Source: an uncultured Actinomyces sp.
GTDB lineage: Bacteria; Actinomycetota; Actinomycetes; Actinomycetales; Actinomycetaceae
Direction: 5' to 3'
NCBI GenBank assembly: GCA_937926195.1
Contig: CALEXZ010000024.1
Location: 1 to 5,261, forward strand
Length of the DNA: 5,261 nucleotides
Shown here: one piece after another, positions 1-5,261 of the stretch
Layout: the number at the start of each line of letters is the position of its first letter
Numbering within the stretch: the stretch's first letter is position 1
Program-made: the position numbers and the translations under genes
The notes under the pieces: model-generated
The model's database searches: none
Seen by the model: only the letters and a program-made list of their open reading frames with translations
What the model was told of the DNA's origin: nothing

Positions 1-66
1 ACGTGATCCACCACCGCGACGCCCCGGTCGTGTGCGCTCAGGCACTATGGTGACCGCGTCCACGCA

Positions 67-92
67 CGACGGCGCGCCAGCCTGCGCCGTCG
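67..92. terminator. Strong GC hairpin upstream of the ROK gene, possible terminator
   Basis: A perfect 9-bp inverted repeat is visible: CGACGGCGC at 67-75 pairs with GCGCCGTCG at 84-92 across an 8-nt loop. No T-run follows on either strand, so it is not a classic intrinsic terminator; U-less hairpins are often proposed as terminators in high-GC actinobacteria. It sits 14 bases after a TGA at 51-53 that closes a frame open from the window edge, so it could end an upstream + strand gene lying mostly outside the window. It could equally be a leader structure of the regulator mRNA. The pairing is seen directly; the function is inferred. Confidence 0.4.
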
Positions 93-153
93 GAAGGCGG
101 TGGGACTGGCAGACGAGGGACGCATGCCCGTCAGCCCCCGCCCGTCAACGATC

Positions 154-158
154 GGAGG
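154..158 (+). promoter_or_regulatory. Ribosome binding site of the ROK regulator
   Basis: GGAGG lies 9 nt before the GTG at 168. It favours this GTG over the internal ATG at 240. The residues gained (HTDVRVSNMS) resemble the conserved segment that precedes the helix-turn-helix in ROK repressors. Confidence 0.7.
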
Positions 159-167
159 CACGACGAG

Positions 168-1430
168 GTGGCACGAGCATCCCGGCCGGGCACCCGCACC
201 ACCGGCCCCAGGGCCCACACGGATGTGCGCGTGTCCAACATGTCTCTCATCCTGCGAGCCCTCAAGGCCGAGGCCCTGTCGCGCACCGCCGTGTCGGAGG
301 TGACGGGCCTGTCGAAGGCGACCGTGTCCACGCTCGTGGGCGACCTCGCCCGGCTCGGGCTCGTCACCGAGGGCGAGACCTCGGCCTCCGGCTGCGTGGG
401 ACGCCCCAGCACCCTGCTGCACGTGGCGGGCGGGGCCGTGGCCGGCATCGGCCTGGAGATCAGCCCCGACTGCCTGCTGCTGACCACCGTCGATCTCACC
501 GGTGAGGTGCTGGCCCAGCGCTCCAAGCCGGTGCAGGACCCCAGCCGCTCCCCGCAGGCGGTCATCGCCCGGATCGGCCTCACGCTGGCGGAGGAGCTCG
601 TACGGCTGTCGGCCACCGGCACGGTCGTGCCCGGCCTCGTCCTGGCCCAGCCGGGTCTGCTCGACTACGGCACAGGGCGGGTCCACTACTCCTCGACCTT
701 CGACTGGCACGACGTCGACCTGGCCTCCGGGGTGAGCGAGGCGATCGGCCTGTCGCTCACGGAGGCCGGTCGGCCCGAGCTCCCGGTACCGCCGGTGCAC
801 ATCGAGCACGACGCCAAGCTGGCCGCACTTGCCGTCCACGACGACTTCCCCGAGGTCGACAACCTGCTGTACCTGTCGGGCGGCCAGGGCATCGGCGCCG
901 GCATCATCGCCGACGGCCACCTCCTGCGCGGGTGGATGGGCTACACCGGCGAGGTGGGGCACATGCCCGTGGAACCAGACGGGACGCCGTGCACGTGCGG
1001 GCGCCGCGGCTGCTGGGAGACGCTCATCGGCTTCGAGTCCGTGGTGGCGGTGTACCCCGACGACGACCCCGTGCGCGACGCCTCGCAGCCTGTGAGTGAG
1101 CGCACGGCGCTGCTGCGCGAGCGCTTCGAGACCGGCGACGCGCTGCTGGAGGACCGACTGGCCCAGGCCCAGAGCGCCCTGGAGCGGGGGCTGTGCGTGC
1201 TCGTGGACGTGCTCAACCCGGAGGTCATCGTGCTCTCCGGCTGGCTGGCGGCCTTCGCGGACGTGCTGCTGCCTCCGACGGCGGCGGCCCTGGAGGCGCG
1301 GCGCCTGGACGTGCGCTCGCTCGTGCGGCTGGAGGTCTCCTCCCTGGGGCCGTGGGCGCCGTCGTGCGGGGCGGCCCGGGTGGCGCTGGAGGCGGTGCTG
1401 GAGGACCCGACGGCGGTCGGCGCGCTCTGA
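168..1430 (+). CDS. ROK-family transcriptional regulator (sugar-responsive)
   Basis: This 420-residue protein has the full length of ROK repressors such as NagC, Mlc and XylR. The N-terminus carries a winged helix-turn-helix at about residues 28-66, with the recognition region TGLSKATVSTLVGDL at 46-60. The rest is a two-lobed sugar-kinase-like domain. Visible hallmarks are EHD at 213-215, the glycine-rich GGQGIGAGI at 238-246, GYTGEVGHMPVEPDG at 258-272, and the ROK zinc cluster CTCGRRGCWE at 275-284. E262 and H265 correspond to residues that contact sugar in ROK proteins. H265, C275, C277 and C282 would be the zinc ligands, so effector binding looks intact. The usual Asn of the END motif is His214. 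By family behaviour it should bind DNA as a dimer or tetramer and change affinity when a sugar or sugar phosphate binds. The gene precedes a sugar-activation operon on the same strand and is the likely regulator of it. Its last eight codons lie in the first unit of a 25-bp tandem repeat. The effector sugar cannot be read from the sequence. Confidence 0.93.
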   Translation: MARASRPGTRTTGPRAHTDVRVSNMSLILRALKAEALSRTAVSEVTGLSKATVSTLVGDLARLGLVTEGETSASGCVGRPSTLLHVAGGAVAGIGLEISPDCLLLTTVDLTGEVLAQRSKPVQDPSRSPQAVIARIGLTLAEELVRLSATGTVVPGLVLAQPGLLDYGTGRVHYSSTFDWHDVDLASGVSEAIGLSLTEAGRPELPVPPVHIEHDAKLAALAVHDDFPEVDNLLYLSGGQGIGAGIIADGHLLRGWMGYTGEVGHMPVEPDGTPCTCGRRGCWETLIGFESVVAVYPDDDPVRDASQPVSERTALLRERFETGDALLEDRLAQAQSALERGLCVLVDVLNPEVIVLSGWLAAFADVLLPPTAAALEARRLDVRSLVRLEVSSLGPWAPSCGAARVALEAVLEDPTAVGAL

Positions 1431-1528
1431 GCCGACGGCGGACGGCGGGCTCTGACCCGACGGCGGACGGCGCGCTCTGACCCGACGGCGGACGGCGGTC
1501 TCTGAGCCGACGGCGGACGGCGGGCTCT
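1404..1528 (+). repeat. Five-copy 25-bp tandem repeat across the ROK stop codon
   Basis: Five contiguous 25-bp units start at 1404, 1429, 1454, 1479 and 1504. Each begins GA(C/G)CCGACGGCGG and ends with CTCT. Units 2 and 5 are identical. The others differ at only a few positions: base 3 is C or G, base 14 is T only in unit 1, and bases 20-21 vary. Unit 1 is coding (residues DPTAVGAL), and the TGA stop of the regulator straddles the unit 1/unit 2 junction; the other four copies are non-coding. In units 2 and 5, GAGCC and GGCTC can pair (1429-1433 with 1448-1452, and 1504-1508 with 1523-1527), so the array may also form weak hairpins behind the gene. A shortened sixth copy, CCCGACGGCGGTCTC, lies at 1578-1592. 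Confidence 0.93.
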
Positions 1529-1530
1529 CA

Positions 1531-1649
1531 CACAGCGGGCAACGGGCTCCTGCCGCCCCGACGACGACAGCCTCCAACCCGACGGCGGTCTCCTGCCGCC
1601 CCGACAGTGGGCGACCCCGCCCCCGCCCCAACCACAGCAGGCAACGGGC
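1531..1649. repeat. Scattered direct duplications
   Basis: Two further repeat pairs lie between the tandem array and the operon. CACAGCGGGCAACGGGC at 1531-1547 recurs as CACAGCAGGCAACGGGC at 1633-1649 (16 of 17 bases). CTCCTGCCGCCCCGAC at 1547-1562 recurs exactly at 1590-1605. A truncated copy of the 25-bp unit (1578-1592) sits just before the second copy and overlaps it by three bases. The pattern looks like nested local duplication followed by decay. Confidence 0.8.
1584..1622 (+). terminator. Two short GC hairpins, possible terminator of the ROK transcript
   Basis: GGCGG at 1584-1588 can pair with CCGCC at 1596-1600 (7-nt loop), and GGGCG at 1609-1613 with CGCCC at 1618-1622 (4-nt loop). 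The stems are only 5 bp and no T-run follows, so a terminator role is a guess based on position. The feature may only reflect the GC-rich repeats here. Confidence 0.22.
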
Positions 1650-1682
1650 ACCAGCCGTCTGGCGCGCCGGGCTCTCGTGAGG

Positions 1683-1705
1683 TAGTTTGTTCGGAGTCCA
1701 AAGTA
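1683..1705. promoter_or_regulatory. Imperfect inverted repeat, candidate operator of the operon
   Basis: TAGTTTG (1683-1689) and CAAAGTA (1699-1705) form an inverted repeat with 6 of 7 matched positions and 9 bp between the arms. It lies in the only AT-richer patch of a GC-rich gap, 74 bp before the mutase start. ROK repressors commonly bind T-rich/A-rich palindromes of similar size, so this may be the site of the upstream regulator. A weak -10-like TATTAG (1704-1709) touches the right arm, which would suit repression. No matching -35 is evident, and binding is inferred only. Confidence 0.35.
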
Positions 1706-1764
1706 TTAGGGACGGGGACGCCCGACCACCGAGGCGCTCAACGACGAGATCCGCACGATCCTGC

Positions 1765-1772
1765 GAGAAAGG
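1765..1772 (+). promoter_or_regulatory. Ribosome binding site of the phosphohexomutase
   Basis: GAGAAAGG ends 7 nt before the ATG at 1780. It selects this start over in-frame upstream codons such as the TTG at 1687, which would add 31 residues with no family counterpart. Confidence 0.7.
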
Positions 1773-1779
1773 CACTCCC

Positions 1780-3219
1780 ATGATCCAGTTCGGCACCGGC
1801 GGCTGGCGAGCCGTCATCGGCGACGAGTTCACCAAGGCCAATGTGCGCCTCCTCGCGCAGGGACTCGCCGACCGCGTCAACGCGGAGGCGCCCTCGCGTC
1901 CCGACGGCCGCCTCGGACGCGTCGTCATCGGCTACGACCGGCGCTTCCTGTCCGACACCGCCGCCTGGTGGGCCGTCGAGGTCCTCGTCGCCAACGGCGT
2001 CCCCGTCACCATCATCGACCGCCCCTCCCCCACGCCCACCACCATGTGGACCGTGCGCAACCTCGACGCCGCCTACGGCCTGGCCGTCACCGCCTCCCAC
2101 AACCCGGCCCTCTACAACGGCATCAAGCTCTTCCTGCCCGGCGGGCGCGACGCCGACGTCGAGGTCACCGACGAGCTCGCCGCGCACGTCAACGCCCTGA
2201 CGGAGGCCGACATCCGCTCCGTCGAGCCCCACGTCGCCCGCGCCAGCGAGCTCGTCACCATCCAGAAGTCCCTCAACTGGTACCTCGACGCCATCATCGA
2301 CAAGCTCGACATCGAGACGATCCGCCACGCGCACATGCACGTCGTCCTCGACCCCATGTTCGGCGTCTCCGAGACCAGCCTGCAGACCATCCTGCTGACG
2401 GCCCGCTGCCAGGTCGACGTCATCCACGACCGCCACGACCCCCTCTTCGGCGGCCGCATGCCCTCGCCCACCGAGGGCACCGTCTCCGCCCTGCGCCAGG
2501 CCGTCCTGGACTCCGGCGCGGACCTGGGCATCGCCACCGACGGCGACGCCGACCGCCTGGGCATCATCGACGACAAGGGCACCTACCTCACCCCCAACCA
2601 GGTCCTCGTCCTGCTGTACGACTACCTCCTTACCCGCAAGGGCTGGTCCGGCCCCGCCGTGCGCAACATGTCCACCACGCACCTGCTCGACCGCGTCGCC
2701 GAGGCCCACGGTCAGGTCTGCTACGAGGTCCCCGTCGGCTTCAAGTGGATCAGCGCGAAGATGGCGCAGACCGACGCCGTCATCGGCGGCGAGTCCTCCG
2801 GCGGCCTGACCGTGCGCGGGCACATCGCCGGCAAGGACGGCGTCTACGCCGGCAGCCTGCTGGTCGAGGCGGTGGCCGCCTCCGGCAAGAAGCTCTCCGA
2901 GCTCTACGCCGAGCTCGTCGAGCGCTACGGCGAGCTCGTCATGGTCGAGGCCGCCTACGGCTTCACCGCCGAGCGCCGCAGTGCGCTCACCGCCCGGATC
3001 TTCGAGGCCCACGACCTGCCGGACTTCGCGGCCCTGGGGCACGAGACCGAGAAGGTCACGTGGGAGGACGGCTGCAAGGTCTACTTCACGAACGGGGGCT
3101 GGACCACCATCCGCTTCTCCGGCACCGAGCCGCTGCTGCGCGTCATCTGCGAGATGCCCACCCACGACGAGGCGCAGGCCGTCGCCGACGCCGTCGCCAC
3201 CTACTACGCACTGGACTGA
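1780..3219 (+). CDS. Phosphoglucomutase/phosphomannomutase family protein
   Basis: This 479-residue cytoplasmic enzyme belongs to the alpha-D-phosphohexomutase family, which moves phosphate between C1 and C6 of hexose phosphates through a phosphoserine and Mg2+. The four family landmarks appear in order: the catalytic loop TASHNP at 104-109 with the phosphorylated serine S106; the metal-binding loop DGDADR at 254-259; the sugar-binding loop GGESSGG at 336-342; and the C-terminal phosphate-binding loop RFSGTEP at 445-451. The N-terminal FGTGGWR (4-10) is also typical, and the length is normal for a complete enzyme. The chosen ATG starts the protein directly at MIQFGTGGWR and has a good ribosome binding site. 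It is the first gene of the operon and ends 4 bp before the nucleotidyltransferase start. Its likely role is to link sugar 6-phosphates with the sugar 1-phosphates used by its two neighbours. Glucose, mannose and amino-sugar specificity cannot be separated by these motifs, so no gene symbol is given. Confidence 0.93.
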   Translation: MIQFGTGGWRAVIGDEFTKANVRLLAQGLADRVNAEAPSRPDGRLGRVVIGYDRRFLSDTAAWWAVEVLVANGVPVTIIDRPSPTPTTMWTVRNLDAAYGLAVTASHNPALYNGIKLFLPGGRDADVEVTDELAAHVNALTEADIRSVEPHVARASELVTIQKSLNWYLDAIIDKLDIETIRHAHMHVVLDPMFGVSETSLQTILLTARCQVDVIHDRHDPLFGGRMPSPTEGTVSALRQAVLDSGADLGIATDGDADRLGIIDDKGTYLTPNQVLVLLYDYLLTRKGWSGPAVRNMSTTHLLDRVAEAHGQVCYEVPVGFKWISAKMAQTDAVIGGESSGGLTVRGHIAGKDGVYAGSLLVEAVAASGKKLSELYAELVERYGELVMVEAAYGFTAERRSALTARIFEAHDLPDFAALGHETEKVTWEDGCKVYFTNGGWTTIRFSGTEPLLRVICEMPTHDEAQAVADAVATYYALD

Positions 3220-3240
3220 GGACATGACCGAGGACATGAC
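3218..3240 (+). repeat. Duplicated translation-start segment
   Basis: GAGGACATGAC occurs at 3218-3228 and again at 3230-3240, a 12-bp period. Each copy contains an in-frame ATG (3224 and 3236), and a decayed third copy (GAGAACACT) follows. The protein therefore begins MTEDMTENT. In both copies GAGG is only 2 nt from its ATG, too close for a normal ribosome binding site, so initiation probably depends on coupling to the mutase stop at 3217-3219. Confidence 0.7.
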
Positions 3241-4066
3241 TGAGAACACTGCCCCGACGCCTGGCCGCCGCACCCGCACGGCCCTCGTCCTTGCCCGGGG
3301 CCTGGGCACGCGCATGCGCGCCGTCGGCGACGACTCGACGATGACCGCCGCCCAGGCCGCCGCCGCGGCCTGCGGATACAAGGCCCTCATGCCCATCGGC
3401 GAGCACCGTCTCATCGACTACGCCATGAGCGCCCTGGCCGACGCCGGCATCGAGCGGGTCGTGCTCGTCGTCGGCCCCGAGCACGAGGACTTCGCCGCCC
3501 ACATCGACTCCCTCGACCTGAGCCGCCTGCGCGTCGACCTCGCCGTCCAGGTCGAGCCCCGCGGCACGGCCGATGCCGTCCTGTCCGCCGCCGAGGTCGT
3601 CGGCGACGAGCCCTTTCTCATGGTCAACGGCGACAACTACTACCCGGTGGAGGGCATGCGCGAGCTCGCTGAGCGGGGCGGCAACGCTCTGCTCGGCTTC
3701 GACCGCGCCGCCCTGGTCGCCGGCTCCAACATCCCGGCCGAGCGGGTGGCCGCCTTCGCCCTGGTCGAGGAGCGCGACGGTGTGCTCACCGGCATCGTCG
3801 AGAAGCCCTCCCCCGAGGTGGTGGAGGCCGCCGGGGAGCACGCCCTGGTGTCGATGAACTGCTTCGGCTTCACCCCCGAGATCTTCGACGCCTGCCGCCG
3901 CATCGAGCCCTCGGCGCGCGGTGAGTATGAGATCGTCGACGCGGTGCGGGCCCTTGGCGGCCCGGTCGCCGTCATCCGCACCGAGGGCGCTGTCCTCGAC
4001 CTGTCGCGCCGCGAGGACATCGCCGACGTCGAGGCCCGCCTGGCTGGCACGGAGGTGGTCCTGTGA
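3224..4066 (+). CDS. Sugar-1-phosphate nucleotidyltransferase
   Basis: This 280-residue protein consists of a single Rossmann-like nucleotidyltransferase domain. The C-terminal beta-helix of GlmU- or GlgC-type enzymes is absent. The family joins an NTP and a sugar 1-phosphate to give an NDP-sugar and pyrophosphate. Visible landmarks are the nucleotide loop LARGLGTRM at 23-31, a conserved lysine in YKALMPIG (K53), QVEPRGTADAV at 109-119, the metal-binding NGDNYYP at 135-141 (D137), IVEKP at 191-195, and EYEIVDAV at 234-241. The signature loop is normally LAGGxGTR; Arg25 here replaces a glycine, and Ala-rich residues 42-49 lengthen the stretch before K53. I recall this LARGLGTRM form in uncharacterised nucleotidyltransferases of other bacteria, so it is probably a subfamily trait, not damage. 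The start is ATG 3224, with 3236 equally possible. The gene lies 4 bp after the mutase and overlaps the kinase start by 4 bp. The base and sugar specificities are unknown. Confidence 0.9.
   Translation: MTEDMTENTAPTPGRRTRTALVLARGLGTRMRAVGDDSTMTAAQAAAAACGYKALMPIGEHRLIDYAMSALADAGIERVVLVVGPEHEDFAAHIDSLDLSRLRVDLAVQVEPRGTADAVLSAAEVVGDEPFLMVNGDNYYPVEGMRELAERGGNALLGFDRAALVAGSNIPAERVAAFALVEERDGVLTGIVEKPSPEVVEAAGEHALVSMNCFGFTPEIFDACRRIEPSARGEYEIVDAVRALGGPVAVIRTEGAVLDLSRREDIADVEARLAGTEVVL
4051..4055 (+). promoter_or_regulatory. Ribosome binding site of the sugar kinase
   Basis: GGAGG inside the end of the nucleotidyltransferase gene lies 7 nt before the GTG at 4063. It supports the GTGA overlapping start/stop arrangement. 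Confidence 0.65.
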
Positions 4067-5261
4067 GCGCGCCGGTGACCTGGCGCGTGCCGGGCCGCAT
4101 CGAGGTCCTGGGCAAGCACACGGACTACGCGGGCGGGCGGGTGCTCGTGGGCGCCGTCGACCGCGGCATCACGGCCACCGCTGAGGCGGTCGAGGGCCCG
4201 GCCGGGTCCCTCACGGCGACGACGACGGCGGGCGGTGAGCCCATGACCCTGGCGGCCGGCGTCGAGCACGGCCTGTCGGCCGGGCACTGGGGCCGCTACC
4301 TGCAGACGGTGCTCGACCGCCTCACCCAGAACTTCGCGTCCCTGTGCGCGCCGGTGGCCGCGCACCTGACGATCACCTCGGACCTGCCGCCGGCCTCCGG
4401 GATGAGCTCGTCCTCGGCGCTCGTGTGCGCCAGCGCGCTGGCCCTGGCGGACCTCAACGGGTGGACGGCGAGCGACCTGTGGCGGCGCAACGTGCCGGAC
4501 CGCCTGTCGACGGCCGGCTACCTCGCCGGTGTCGAGGCCGGGCGCCCGTGGCGCGAGCTGCTGGGCGCCGAGGGCGTGGGCACGCAGGGCGGCAGCGAGG
4601 ACCACACGGGCATGCTCTGCGGCGCCCCCGACACGCTGCTGCTGGCCCGCTTCGCCCCCATGGAGGTTCTGGAGACGGTGACCTTCCCCGAGGACTGGGC
4701 CTTCGTCGTCGGCGTCAGCGGCGTGGCCGCGGAGAAGACGGGGGCGGCCCTGGAGGACTACAACCGGGGGCCGCTCACGCTGCGCCGTGTGCTGGCCCGC
4801 TGGAACGAGGCGACGGACCGCTCGGACGAGTTCCTGGCACAGGCGGTGGTCTCACTCGTGGGTGAGGCGACGGGCGCGGAGGCCGCTGGGGACCCGGCGC
4901 TGGAGCCGCTGCTGTCGCTGGCCCGGCCCGGCTACGAGCGGCGCCGCGTCGAGCAGTTCCTCGAGGAGTCCCTCGTCCTGGTGCCCGCGGGCGCGGCGGC
5001 GATCGCGGCCGGTGACACGGCGGTGGGTGAGGTGCTGGAGCGCTCGCACGCGCTGGCGGGATCGCACCTGCTCAACCAGGTGCCCGAGACCGACGCCCTC
5101 GTGGCCCTGGCCCGCGAGCTGGGGGCGGTGGGCGCCTCCGCCTTCGGGGCCGGCTGGGGCGGGTCGACCTACGCGATCGTGCCGCGCGCCGACGCCGAGG
5201 ACTTCGCCGCCCAGTGGCTTGAGCGTTACCGTGCGGCCTTCCCGGAGGCCGGGGCCCGGGC
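4063..5261 (+). CDS. Galactokinase-like GHMP sugar kinase (partial, 3' end cut off)
   Basis: The window holds 399 codons starting at GTG; the stop lies beyond the edge. Galactokinases usually have about 380-430 residues, so only a short tail should be missing. GHMP kinases of this type transfer phosphate from ATP to the C1 hydroxyl of a sugar in the cytoplasm. The landmarks occur in order: the galactokinase signature PGRIEVLGKHTDYAGG at 10-25; the ATP-binding loop LPPASGMSSSSAL at 108-120; GTQGGSEDH at 173-181, where D180 aligns with the catalytic Asp of the GxxDQ region; EKTGAALEDYN at 224-234, like the HxLxxSEYN segment; and the C-terminal GHMP motif FGAGWGGSTYAIVP at 361-374. R12, H19, D21 and D180 are kept. 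The textbook signature reads GRxNxIGEHTDY; here Asn is Glu14 and the sugar-contacting Glu is Lys18, so galactose may not be the substrate. The start overlaps the stop of the nucleotidyltransferase (GTGA), indicating translational coupling. I assign family membership confidently and substrate not at all. Confidence 0.9.
   Translation, partial: MSAPVTWRVPGRIEVLGKHTDYAGGRVLVGAVDRGITATAEAVEGPAGSLTATTTAGGEPMTLAAGVEHGLSAGHWGRYLQTVLDRLTQNFASLCAPVAAHLTITSDLPPASGMSSSSALVCASALALADLNGWTASDLWRRNVPDRLSTAGYLAGVEAGRPWRELLGAEGVGTQGGSEDHTGMLCGAPDTLLLARFAPMEVLETVTFPEDWAFVVGVSGVAAEKTGAALEDYNRGPLTLRRVLARWNEATDRSDEFLAQAVVSLVGEATGAEAAGDPALEPLLSLARPGYERRRVEQFLEESLVLVPAGAAAIAAGDTAVGEVLERSHALAGSHLLNQVPETDALVALARELGAVGASAFGAGWGGSTYAIVPRADAEDFAAQWLERYRAAFPEAGAR

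Larger units (their letters stand above)
1431..1779. other. Repeat-rich intergenic region between regulator and operon
   Basis: This 349-bp gap shows no credible gene on either strand. From left to right it holds four non-coding units of the 25-bp tandem array, a segment of scattered duplications and short GC hairpins (about 1531-1650), a small AT-richer patch with an imperfect inverted repeat (1683-1705), and the ribosome binding site of the mutase gene. It is the natural place for termination of the regulator transcript and for the operon promoter. I could not identify a convincing -35/-10 pair. Confidence 0.75.

Noticed and set aside
1..44. A GTG on the minus strand at 44-42 that could start a divergent gene running off the left edge (PERTRPGRRGGGSR).
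   Set aside because: No ribosome binding site precedes it and the residues look like non-coding high-GC translation.
46..51. TATGGT as a -10 element for the regulator gene.
   Set aside because: It matches the TAnnnT pattern, but there is no convincing -35 at 16-19 bp upstream.
3..53. A frame open from the left edge to a TGA at 51-53 (tail VIHHRDAPVVCAQALW), possibly the C-terminus of an upstream + strand gene.
   Set aside because: Only about 16 residues are visible and none is recognisable. The downstream hairpin makes it conceivable, but it is not enough to call a gene.
1404..1649. The repeats as a CRISPR array.
   Set aside because: The 25-bp units are directly adjacent with no unique spacers, and no cas gene is present.
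1687..1779. An N-terminal extension of the mutase from TTG 1687.
   Set aside because: The added residues match no part of the family, the ATG at 1780 has a good ribosome binding site, and the extension would run through the candidate operator.
45..1928. A 627-codon open frame on the minus strand opposite the regulator and the repeat region.
   Set aside because: It is low-complexity, rich in Arg, Gly and Ala, crosses the repeat array and the intergenic gap, and lies opposite a clear ROK gene. It is the usual antisense shadow in high-GC DNA.
1738..3414. A 558-codon open frame on the minus strand opposite the mutase.
   Set aside because: It is composed mostly of Val, Gly, Asp and Ala runs and has no domain motif, while the + strand carries all four mutase landmarks.

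Overview
The window is very GC-rich (roughly 70% or more by eye), and its codons strongly favour G or C at the third position. It carries short intergenic gaps, GTG starts and overlapping stop/start codons, all on the + strand. This points to a high-GC actinobacterium. Actinomyces or a relative is my best guess, but it rests on overall style and recalled gene types, not on a marker gene.

Layout: (1) 1-167 is a leader with a strong 9-bp GC hairpin (67-92) and no clear gene. (2) 168-1430 is a complete ROK-family sugar-responsive transcriptional regulator with an N-terminal helix-turn-helix. (3) 1431-1779 is a 349-bp non-coding gap. It begins with a tandem array of five 25-bp units that starts inside the regulator's last codons and runs across its stop. 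A second set of scattered duplications follows, and then a small AT-richer patch with an imperfect inverted repeat just upstream of the next gene. (4) 1780-3219 is a complete alpha-D-phosphohexomutase (phosphoglucomutase/phosphomannomutase family). (5) 3224-4066 is a complete sugar-1-phosphate nucleotidyltransferase with an unusual signature loop. (6) From 4063 to the window edge is a galactokinase-like GHMP sugar kinase, cut off near its C-terminus.

Genes 4-6 are packed with a 4-bp gap and then a 4-bp overlap, so they almost certainly form one translationally coupled operon. Together they hold the enzyme types needed to phosphorylate a sugar at C1 (kinase), load the sugar 1-phosphate onto a nucleotide (nucleotidyltransferase), and exchange phosphate between C1 and C6 (mutase). 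The ROK protein upstream keeps its predicted sugar- and zinc-binding residues and is the obvious candidate regulator. The kinase and nucleotidyltransferase both depart from the textbook motifs at substrate-proximal positions. The cassette may therefore act on a sugar other than galactose or glucose, but the substrate cannot be read from this sequence. I found no tRNA, rRNA, CRISPR array, insertion sequence or phage feature.
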